DNA from: Branchiostoma floridae
Taxonomy: Eukaryota; Chordata; Leptocardii; Amphioxiformes; Branchiostomatidae
NCBI RefSeq assembly: GCF_000003815.2
Contig: NC_049985.1
Coordinates: 24,664,931-24,728,930 of the forward strand
Reading direction: 5' to 3'
DNA length: 64,000 nt
This document shows positions 14,101-26,100 of the stretch, one piece after another. The position numbers and the translations under genes were made by a program. The notes below the pieces were generated by a model that ran no database searches, had not been told where the DNA came from, and saw only the letters and a program-made list of their open reading frames with translations. Each line of letters begins with the position of its first letter. Positions within the stretch are counted from its first letter, which is position 1.

Positions 14101-17100
14101 TGCTGTACTGTTTGGCATGACAGAAGAAAAGGTATGTTGTTCACTTTTGGCTAGCATTGGTGTTTAATTTGACTATCTTTACTCAGATCTAGAAAGATAC
14201 CAATTGAGCAGCATATCATGGATTATAATTCTAATTCTCCTTTATACATGTGCTAACCTAATATTGATTGTTTCCAAAACCAGTACATAGGGATATCAAG
14301 TAAACAGATTGTGGTTTCAAATATTTTTGAAATATTGCAATTTGAAGCCACCGTCTGTTGGCTTGATATCCCTTGATACTGTTTTTAGAATAGCGGACAT
14401 AGGTTACTCTGCGGATAAACGTGAACTAGCGTTAGAGATTACGTCTTACAAGAATACAACCAGATAGATGAGTTCTCTAGAGAGTCAGACATTTCAGATA
14501 ATATGTCAATTTCAGTCACTGATGAAAGAACCTGAATGGTATCTGAACGTCTGAAGTATTTATCCAGTAAATGTTGCTTGGTTTATTTTGTTTTAGGTAT
14601 GTAATGTGTAACCGGTATCAAAGTATCTTATCCAAAAGTGTGTCGATTTTCATGTTTTCAGCCTCAGAAGAAGCTCATCCACACCTGTTTGAGTAGCACC
14701 AGTCAGAGTGGACACAGGTCCATCGCCTTTCCCGCCATCGGCACCGGCAACATGGGATTCCGTAAGGATGATGTTGCAGAGTCCATGTATGATGCAATAC
14801 TGGGTTTCTTCCACAGGAACCATGGAAGCTCTGTCAAGGTTATCTTTTTAAAAATTTTTCTTATACCTCACCTCACTGTTGCCATAGCCTCACCGGCCAT
14901 TCTTATACATCTTTTGTTTTTTTGTTTGTTTGTTTCAGAAAAATCTTTAAAACAGTTGGTATATTTGTATACCATAAAAAAGAGATTGCATGTCCATTCA
15001 CACTATCACCCTTTGTTATCATCATCATTTTTACCTTTTGTCTTTTACCTTTCAGGATGTAAGGATCATTGTGTTTGATCAGCCCACAGTGAAAGCGTTT
15101 GAAAAAGAGCTAAAAGATAGACAAGAAGGAAGAAAAGCACATGCACATGTGGCTGCTGTGCCAAGCAGTGCCACTGGGAGGAAAGGAACAGGTCAGAAAC
15201 TGTTGTGTCTTGATACAGATTTTAAGATTACAGGATAAGCTACGAGGGGCGTGCAATTAGTAAGGGACCGTACGGCATTTAGCGAGGGGGGAGGGCCGGT
15301 CGCCAGGGGGGGGAGGGCCAAGCAAAAAAATATTTTGCCAGGGGGAGGGCCTAGCAAATTTTTTTTTTGTTGGGGGGAGGGCCAAGCAAAAAAAAAAATA
15401 GCTTGGTCTGCCAGCAAAATATGTCCCTTAAAATCCAAGAAACGGCGTTTCAGAGGGTCAAGATTTCAAAATTTTTCTGGACCTCTGCAAGGGATCGCCC
15501 GAGGTTGGCGCTCGGGATACAGTGAAAATGCGAAAGGGAGGGGGCGGGGCTTATGCATGACGCCCTCGAAAACCTTCTTCACACACAGAAATGTTATTAA
15601 ACTCTAGACTAGTCTGCCAGCAAAATTTACCCCTGTCTTATTGCCCTCAAAATGTAAGAAATGGCGTTTCAGAGCTCGAGGGTAAATATTTGCAAATTTC
15701 CCTGGATCCCTTTTGACGTGACCGGCCTCGCGCCTTTGATGACCGACATCGTGATAATGTGTTTGGGGGGGATTTAATTTTGTATTTCTAAATTGAAATG
15801 CTATTAAAGTTAGCTTTGTTTGTCAGCAAAATATCTCCTCAAACTGAAGGAAATAGCTTTTAAGAGGGTCAAGATTTCAAAATTCTCCCGGACCTACCTT
15901 GCGATTCTTCGTGCCTTTGGCGCCGAACATGGTGTTCGGAACGTCGTTCTCAAAAACTTGAAACCCTCGTATTTTTTTTTTTTCATGGAAATGTCATCTA
16001 ACCAGCAAATTTTCCCATAAAAAAGCAATGCAGGAAATCGTGGCAAAAAAAGCGTGGCATTTCTAAAAGATCTCCTGCAAGTCTGCGGTCTCACGCCCGC
16101 CGGCGGCTAGAGAGAGGCGACCGGTCTTATCCCGCCTTGGGAAAATCAGCGTCACGCGTCGGCGCCCCCCTCCCCACTACAGTTTTGGAAGTCGAATCGT
16201 GCTGTCGTTTTGGTTTTCATTTTTTCCCCCGATTTACCGTAAGCTATTACCACCACAGAACCAAGAAAAATTCCAAAATATATGTAAATTGAAAATAGTT
16301 TCCGTCAAGCCGCTCAGGCCCGCGAGCTTGCAATACCGTAGTAAATTTAGGGAGCGGGGCGCGCGCCGCTTCGTCGCGCAAATCTACTAGAAATCCAGGT
16401 ACAAATGCTTTTTAGGTGTTGTTTTAATATCAAAACAATGAAATAGCTTCTATAAAGCAAATATTTATGCCTCTATGAAGCAGATATTTATCCCTCTATT
16501 TAGCAGATATTTTGAGCCATTCTGTTTTCCTTTTTTTACTATCCTGGGTGAGAGATCTGCTTCTCGATGAAAATCATGAAAAAGTATGACGCAAAGCACA
16601 TTTCCAAATGCGGGAGGCGGGGAGCGCAGCGTTTTATTGGCGTCTTGACTATTTTTTTCAAAGTTGATAGGAGGGGGGAGGGCCAAGCAAAAATATTTTG
16701 TCTTGGGGGGAGGGCCTAGCAAAAAAAATTTTACCTGGGGGGAGGGCCATGCAAAAATTTTTTGACCCGACCCTCTGGCGACCGGCCCTCCCCCCTCACT
16801 AAACGCCGTACGGTCCCTAATGGTCCTGGCCCATTTCCCATAGCAGGAGATTAATGAAACTTGGCACAGTTATTAGTCTTTCTCTTCATAGGAATCACCC
16901 AGAGTTATGCATTTCTCCCATCGTTTGATGCAGCTCTGGACACCGATTTTGTAGGACACCCCAGGTTGGTCCTCCAACTGATGCCTCATCAATGGCACAA
17001 GAGGGACGACCAGGTCTGGGAGCTGTTTCCACAGACTTCCAGCCACGTTTGAATTCAGGATGCCAGCGTTTTACAAGGTCATATGATGGGGCATCATCAC

Positions 17101-20100
17101 CATAAGTTTCATTTATTTCATCAAAAGTCTTCTTTGGTGTGCGTCCTTTCAAATACAAAAACCGGATCACTGCGCAACACTCAACTGGTTCCATTTCACA
17201 CCTGGTCCATTTCGCACCTGACTAAGTTCAAACACCAGTAAATCAGAAACCACAATTAGTTCAGAGCTGTCTTTTGCAACATAACCCATAGAGATATGAA
17301 TTATTACACATACAAAATTTCATTTAGATCAGACAACTGGAAGTGGGTCAGGACCATTACTTATTGCACGCCCCTCGTATATCCATTGTTTTTAAAAAAA
17401 CAGGGTACATAGGGATATCAAGTCGACAGTGGTTTCAAATGCAATATTTTAAAAATAAATTTGTTTGGAACCACCCTTCAAAAACTTGGTATCCCCAAAT
17501 GTATAGCCTATTTTTAAAAACAACAGATTTAGTTTACCTATGGATAAAGGTGAACTAGCATACTTTTAGATGTTTTAGTATTGTGTAAAAAAAATCTGAG
17601 AACCATTGAATTTGTGTGCCCAGGTTAAACCTTACTTCCCTGCCACAGAATATACTCATTTACATGATACAGTATACCAGTTCATATCCCCTGATCAATG
17701 TCCATTATTATCTGTTCTTTTTTTCATATCAGAGATTTACTCAGCAGTGCGGAAGCCCCAGCCTGGTGTACAGGAGATGGACATGGCCAGACTGACTGTC
17801 CAGGTCAAGACTGGGGACATCACTGCCGAGAGGGTGGACGCCATTGTCAACCCAACCAGAAATGACCTTGGTAAGTATCCTATATAATTATGTAATAAAC
17901 ACCTTAGAGTGTAAACCTTTATCTTTAGGCCTAAGTTTGTTTGTTCAAACCCAGTGGCACCTAGGGATACATGTCGGCTTGTTGATTCATTAACTGTATA
18001 TTTTGACAGGGAGGGGGTGCTAGCCCTTCCCCCATAACATGATTTAGACATCTCCTCAAACACCCATTTTATGTCCCTTCTGAAATATGGGTGCAGCCCC
18101 AACTGATATTTCCTGGCCCAAGATCAAAACGTGGTCTCCCAGATAGAAACTAATTTGAAACTACTATTACTGTAAATGCAGAGTTGTTCACGGTAGTTTT
18201 ATGTTTGCGGTTTTTGCGATAGGCACTTCACCGTGAACTTTAAACCACCGCAAACATGTATCCATTATATTATGTGGCTACAGTCTATGGCGCTACCATG
18301 AACTTAAAACCACAGCAAAAACTTCATTTTCCCAAAGTTAAATCTCCACAAAATTAAATGCATTTACAGTAGCTGAGCTCAAACAGGAACATCCCTATAA
18401 AGCCTGAGTAGAGTAATTTGAAAAACCCAACCTGTGCTATGGACTTACATGATGTTTGAATAGAATGACAATTGCAGCCTTGCTAGTATCCATCCTTTAC
18501 TAGCTGTGTTTGCATTTTTGATCAGACTAATCTGCCAGGGAACAATTGTTAGAGAAACTGGAGCTAGAATAGAATGGATTTCAGGCTGCTTGTGCTAACG
18601 ATTTGAGCTAAAAATTTCTTTTCCCCTTTCCAGGTTTGGGAGGAGGGATGGCCAAGGTTGTGTCTGATGCAGCAGGACGGGGGTTACAGGTGGAGTGTCA
18701 GCAGTACATCCTGGTGAATGGTAACCTTAGCAACGGGAGTGTGGTGGTCACAGGTGAGAAACAATAATTATGATTATTATAACGACTATTAAAAACATTG
18801 TTGGAATATAGAACAATTTGCCTTGTATTGGGATAGTAGTCTCTCAAATTACCATCCTTGAGTTCCAAGTATATATACGTCAAGTATATAGGAAGCATTG
18901 TACACAGATGTAGTATTGCTAATCACTAATTATCATAAATGCTGTTAAAGTAGCATAGTAACTAGTCCATCGATGTGGTTGGTGATTCTGTGAGTTCTGG
19001 AGTCCAAATCCTGTCTGTAATTGTCTCTCACCTCATGTGCACACTACTACAAGGGTCACAGTCATGCATAAGGATGGCATGTTAGTTAGGCTCACAGTGG
19101 TCCACTGTTCATTGTGCTTGTCAAAGAAAGCTAGGGGAATTTCCTGTTTGTAATGATTGTGTACATAATACTGTACATAGCCATCTGTAATCTAGCTCTT
19201 CATTAGAGCTTAGAGACTGTATCAAAATGACTAAAACTTATTAAAGCTTTTACTACTCATTTTGCAGGAGGACACAACCTACCATGCAGTAAGGTCCTCC
19301 ACCTGACCTCCCCCAATGACACAAACCAGCTCAGGGGCTACATCAAGAAAGTTCTGGTGGTCGCTGAGAGGAAAAATCTGCAGTCTGTGGCCTTCCCTGC
19401 CCTTGGAACAGGTAGGGTATTCAAATGCATTCTAAGACTTTTGAAAAGTAACTTGAAACTTAACTTATAATAACTTAAGCAATAATAGACATAAGATAGA
19501 CCCATAGCTATTGATCTTGAAATGAAGCACATCTGATGTTAGAATCTTCAGGTGAAGCATTTTAAAGATCATTGGCATTTGTGTGGCAAGACATAATCTC
19601 CAAGCAGATCTTGCTGTGGCAAATGGGAAGGAGTTTAGCCGGCAGAGGAGTTATTGGCCACAGCGGAGATCTGCTGCAGAACGCACCGGTCAAAGGCAGC
19701 GGGAGGAGCGATCTTTTCAGAAACGTGTTTCTGCTCCTCCTAGTATCCACTTACCTCCAACGTGCAAATTAGCTAAATTTGGCCGGGATTATCGTTTTAC
19801 AACCCTTCCGAGCCAGTATCTGGGACAAACGCGGCGAGCCGCGCCAGTTCACAGCGGGGGCTTCCCCCCGAAACCGCTGGAGCAGACTGCATCACAGCGC
19901 ACCAAGACAACATATCGACATATGAAATTATCAGTTGTACACAAATAACAAGTTATTATCTAGTTGTTACTTGTATATATTTCGCAGTAAAAGCTGCGTT
20001 TTAACTAAACACTTCCTGTATCATTTTTTCATGTCTGCAACTTCAAATCTTTACCGATCATATACGCTTGGATTCGGTTCAAGGACCCGCGCTCGTCACA

Positions 20101-23100
20101 TTTGACGGACAGACATCGGCGTGTACAAACGTAGACAGAACTTGAAATTTTGGAAAGGTATCCACATAATCAGCACGTGCATTTTCAGCGAAGCCGATTT
20201 GAATTATTTCTAACGGCGTCCGGTGCATTCTCAGACAAACAAAGGCGCCGTTGCTTCGTGAAATGTTCGATGGGGAAATCGACGTCAGCGCCCCCCTCCC
20301 CACTGCACTTGCGTCCTGTCGCATCGTGCTGACGCGTTTGCTGTTGTTTTCCTCCAGTACGTAGTAAGTTATTGACACCAAAGAAGCAAAGAAATCCCCA
20401 GATGTCACAGAAAAAAACACAATGAACTCTTACAGCCGACCCGTGACGGGATCCCCGGGCCCCGCACGCCCGGGGCAATTCGCACCTTCTTCCTAACGCA
20501 GTTTAATTGCCTGATAATAGCCTTTGACCGGTGCGTTCTGCAGCAGATCTTCGCTGTGGCCAATAACTCCTCTGCCGGCTAAACTCCTTCCCATTTGCCA
20601 CAGCAAGATCTGCTTGGAGATTAGCAAGACAGAGTATTTTACTCCGAACCAATAGATCCTGGGTTCAATACTTGCCATGCAGTGACATTTTGCCCTTGGG
20701 AATTTAGGCACTTTAAATGATATACCCACATTAATAAACATGGAGTAATGCTCACTGAGCATTGTGCTTGAGAACAAAGTTTTTCAGAGATTTTGTGCGC
20801 CATACATTTTAGATGCCAACATTGCATATTTGCCACCAGGAGCTGTAAATTTGTTGTTTTTATTTTCAATGTAAGGCTGCTTTCAGCCTTACATTCCAGC
20901 AACAACTATATTATCTTTTTTTCTTACTGTATAATTGCTCTTACTATTCAAGCTTTCATGACGTGTGAGGTGTATTTTGCATTTTTCTTTATTCCAGGAG
21001 GGTTTAATGTCAGTGCAGATAAGTCAGCCTTCTGCATGCTGGGAGGTATTGCCGACTTTGTCCGTGACAGCAACCCGGCCAGCGTGAAGGAAGTGAGAAT
21101 CACCATCTTCCAGCAGCACATGTTGAAGGACTTCCACTCAGAGATGGACAGGAGGGCTGCCATGAACGGGCATAGCGGACCCAATATTTTCAAAAGTTTG
21201 TTTACAACTAACTCGTTTTTTTGCCAATGTTTATAGTGATCATCATTTAATCAATTATTCAATGTTGTCTATGTTAACTGGACTCCGATCCCTCTTATAC
21301 TAGGGAATAACTCACACCTTTCCACACAGCTTGATCTCGCAAACAAAAGTTACGAGCAGTTTAGGTTCGAGTTGCTTCTTTGGAATAAAACCACCCTCTG
21401 CTACCATTTGTTAACTGGACTCCGATCCCTCTTATACTAGGGAATAACTCACACCTTTCCACACAGATGTAGATCACTTGATGACAATGTGTATTCACTC
21501 TTATGGTCTCGTACCGGAGTACCTCCCAAGCCTCAGTCCGCATGCGTCGACTGTTCCATCGGTGAGGGGGGGACTCAACCATTCTAAATAAACTAACAGT
21601 CTATACATTTCTAAAGAATTTAACACCAGTTACATAGTTATAACACTACAAGACGGCTTGGCCAATAATAATCAGCCAACCAAGTCGGACCAACCAGCCA
21701 ACTTGTTGGAAGCAACCACCTGTTCTCAGCAACCATTTTTGCTAAGTCCCTTGAGTAAGGACATGTTTGACTGTACTACTAGTAGTTACAGTAATTCTAT
21801 TGAAAGGATTGAACTCTGCAGAAAAGAAGATTTTTATCATATATGCTTTATTTTTGTCCAATTTCTATAGGGGCATTTGGACGCATCTTTGGTCTTGGTT
21901 CCGCTGATGCAGATGATCCAGCCAGCAGACCTCCACCTGCACCCAGACCTGTAGGGAACGTGTCCTTCCCTGCCTCTAACCCAAAGGAACTGACTCTCGT
22001 CCTGTTTGGACCTGATCAGACAAGAATAGATAGGGCCAAGAAAGAAGTGGACAACATTGTCATGAATCACTGCAAGGAAGAGAAGATTCAAAATGCTGCC
22101 ATCACCATGCTGACGCAACAGGAGGCCAGAATGATCCACACCTATGGGGAAGACAGGGATGTGGTCGTCAAACGAGGTGGGTTGTAGTTGTCTATACAGA
22201 CTTTTCATTTGACGTCATCGGCGCCATGTTGGATTACAGCGTACATCTGTAAACCAGCACAAAGATGCTAAAATGGTCGTCGGTGGATTCAAATTATAAT
22301 TAGTACGACGCCTTCTGTGGCACAAATCAGGTGCCACAGTGCGAACCTGTAGTTATTTGCGACTTTTCAACGTAAACAGGCACCGTAAGGACCCTTTATC
22401 CTTGGTAGGTGTCTGTGCGGTCAAGTTATGACATTTACGGCTTAAGTCCCAGCTCAAAATAAGAGTACTGATCTTTTTTGTACTCAAGAATTACCTATTA
22501 TCCCTTTGTTATCAAAATTGTCCGCGGCTATTTTGTTTAATCATTTTATGTTTTTGACTATGGTGCATTTTCAACGAAAAATTGAAAAAAAATGGTCGTT
22601 TCTGCTGTTTTTGGCCCAAAAAAACAATATAATCCTAATTTAAAACAAAATAGCTGCGGATAAAAATGGTAAGTTTAAGGTTGGCTTTCCTCCTTTAGAA
22701 TATCATAATTTAAAGTCTTGTTTCCAGCTGGGACTAGACTCATGAAATAAACAACACTTTTTTTAACCAAAATGTTTATTTCTAACCCAAAATCCGGCAT
22801 GTACAAAAAAAATCACAAGTATTCAATGTGTTTAAAGTAGTACTAAAACTGTGTGAAGTTTCATCGAAGTGCGACCGAGCAATCAAAAGTTACGATCGAT
22901 GTATAGAATACTACTTTATTCCAGGCCATGGGCCGTCTTAAGCCAACAGAGAACGTTATTGATGAGAGTAGAGTATGAGCGTCACATATTGTGTAAGTCA
23001 TAGCACTTTCTGTAATGGCTCTTTGAAAATGAAAGCACCTGAAATTGTTTGGGCATCATTTAAGTAGGTTTAGAGTGCATCTACCCTCCAACTGGCGCAG

Positions 23101-26100
23101 TTAGCAGCTACGAGCAGAGGGTGAGTGAGAGTGAGTGAGTGAGTGGGTGGTTGAGTGAGTGAGTGAGTGAGTGGGTGAGTGAGTGAGTGAGTGGGTGGGT
23201 GAGTGAGTGAGTGAGTGAGTGAGTGAGTGAGTGAGTGAGTGAGTGAGTGAGTGAGTGAGTGAGTGGGTGGGTGAGTGAGTGAGTGGGTGAGTGAGTGAGT
23301 GAGAGTGAGTGAGTGGGTGGTTGAGAGAGTGAGTGAGTGAGTGGGTGGGTGGGTGTGTGAGTGAGTGAGTGAGTGAGTGAGTGAGTGAGTGAGTGAGTGA
23401 GTGAGTGAGTGAGTACTGAGAGTGCATCTGAGCCCACCTGATGCTGTCTGGCCCCTTCAGATATGGCTACAGACACATTGTGCGAGTCCGGTCCAGCAAG
23501 TATGGAGTCATTTGAATTAAAACTCTGTTATAAAACCTTTGGAAGAAGAGACATTTTTAATTAATCATTATGCGTTTTCAACTTGCAGGAAGTGGCGTTG
23601 ACTGTCTCCTTATCCAAGGTGGAATCCATGATGTCACAGAAGTCTTAAAGAAGATTTGGACTGTCTTGAATGCCAAGGTGGAGGAACAAAGGGACCTGGA
23701 GAAAGCACATTCAGTACAGAAGGATGCACAGTGGTAAGTTATTTGTTTGTTTATTTGTCTACTTGTTTGACACTTAAATTTTCCATCATTTCCCAAAACA
23801 TGATACAGTAGAAGCCGCTTAATTGCATGGCCTATTTGCCAGTGAATTTCGTGCAATTATCCGGATGGTGCAATAAGTTATCTAGCCTTGACCGCACCGG
23901 TTTGGGTTTTGTAGATTCTGTGCAGTTAACAGAAGTGTGCATTAATCCGTTGTGCAATTAACTGGCTTCTACTGAGTTTCCTTTCCAAATGAGAGCCAAA
24001 AATAATGATGACTTATCATCATGTAAGTTTGAATTGCTATCCAAGCATAGAATTGGTTTTCAAGCATTTAGCTATTTGACATTTCTTAAGATGATCAGCC
24101 AATTTGATGTGACTTTGTTCTCTCAGGTGCTATATTGTAGCTCAGGGCAGGGAGCAAAAAATCCACCCTACTGCAAATGCCATCATCGAGGCTGCATATA
24201 AAGCAAAGAGGAGCTCTGTGAAATATGATGATGACAATGAAGACTGTGAGATCGACTTCAAAGCCATGAAAGTCACCATGAAACAGTCAAAAAGGACCCA
24301 CCCTGTGCAGAGGAGAGACAAGAGAGCAGAAGCTGGTAGGTTTACATAAACGGGTCATTTGTTCATTGTTCAGACCCTTGTAGTGCCTAGTGGCACGCAG
24401 TACAGCAAGTTTCTTTATTGTTCCTGTAGCAGGTTATATTATGACAGGGATGGATTGCTTATAAGCCTTTACACTTGAGCATCCTTCTCAAACATGGGAC
24501 CTCCACAGAGATCCCCTTAACCCAGGATTGAACTGGGCTCTCCCAGTTACCAACTAATTAAAACCATGCAGGATCTTAACTCTGAGGCTGCTACCAGTTG
24601 AGCTACAGGGACATCCCAACATCAATGATTATGAAACAATTTAACCGTGAGTGTTATTGGGGCACATGATTTTCATGCAACAATTTATTCAATCTAACGC
24701 TCATCCCACTGTATCATTATTTGAACAAACAGGTGGTGGTGCCTTGCCTACAACCTGGGACCCACAGCCGCTGGACAGGAGTACGAAGATACCCAAAATC
24801 TGCCACATTGTTCACCTGAAGTCTGGGTCCCTGGAATACAGCACAGTGGCAGGGAAATTCACTAACAGTCTAGAAGGGAAGAAGGCGACCATAGTGAGCA
24901 TTGAGAGGGTCCAGAACCCAACTCTGTGGGCGCAGTACTGTGCACAACGGCAGAAAATTACACAAATCAACCCCAGAAGGTAATTTAGTGCCTAATTGAT
25001 CATAGTTTATTAGATTAGCCACATTGGTCACTTGGGGTATTGAATACACACAGAAATGTACAATTACTGCACTTTGACAATCCTAGCGTTGGGGATGTTG
25101 GTACTTCTAAAGAAGAAACATCAGCTTGATATAAATGTTAGATGCACAGACTCTGAGGTAGTGTGTCTGAAGTTTTTTTCATCTTTGGCACACTTTGCTG
25201 CAAATTATAGATTGATAGATGATATAGAAGCTATGCCCATAAAATGTAATAATTTTTCTGTTGAAATTTTCTTACTACAATAGGATTTTATTTTCACATT
25301 CATATGGATGTCAATGAAAATTAAGGCTTTAAATTACAAATGTGTACTAAGTTGTAGGAGAATTGACGTTTGTTGTATGTGGATTAAGGTTCCCATGATT
25401 ATCTTACAGGAAAGTTGAACAAGAACTGTGGCATGGAACTAAGAAAGAGGTTACTGATGCAATAAGCCACAATGGCTTCAACAGGAGCTTTAGTGGAGGC
25501 AATGTCGGTATGTATGCATCCCTCATCATCTACAATATTATATCTTATTGCACCTAGATATCAAAATTAGTCTAAAGGTTCTTTTTACACCATTGGCAGT
25601 CCTAATCTTCTACCTTTCTCGCAGCAACATTTCTCAATGAAAATAATAGAAAATTGAAGAAATCTCAAGATTTTTGCAAAAGAAATAATATTTTATAACT
25701 ATTATTTTTATAAATTAACACAAAATCTTGAGATCTTTTAAATAAATCTTGAGATTTTTTTAATTTTCAATGAGGCATGAAGACCACCACTGGGGATTAT
25801 TGATATTATGATCTGTTGTATTAGCAAAGAAGTTTTTTTTAGCAAATATGAGATTTAAACTGAACTGATGAGATTGGTAAGTTCAAGCTGTAAAGGGTTA
25901 AAGGTACGTGTTCGAAGTGCTCTTATCAGTACTTGATACTTCTTTCTCCACAGGAACTTGGGAGGGCAAGGGCTCATACTTCGCCCTGAAGGCTGCTTAC
26001 TCCACAAAGGACTACTACTCCGCACCAGATCCTACAACCAAACACAAGAAAATGTTCCTGTGCAAGGTGACGACAGGAGAATACACAAAGGGAACTCCGG

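Larger units (their letters stand above)
15241..17379 (-). mobile_element. mariner-like deletion derivative, interrupted
   Basis: Ends TACGAGGGGCGTGCAAT and ATTGCACGCCCCTCGTA are perfect inverted repeats with TA at both borders, as in Tc1/mariner elements. The original element was about 585 bp. It is split after position 15263 by a nested 1554-bp element (15264-16817). The minus strand keeps only the first part of a transposase. A second, uninterrupted copy is at 56508-57089. It lies in the intron between exons 15056-15191 and 17733-17870. Confidence 0.9.

Noticed and set aside
14500-14580. Hammerhead-like CTGATGA...GAAC near 14515
   Set aside because: The second core would need GAAA and no stem II can be drawn; probably a diverged retroelement end.
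23101-23476. THSL-repeat minus-strand frames
   Set aside because: Generated by the (GTGA)n microsatellite.
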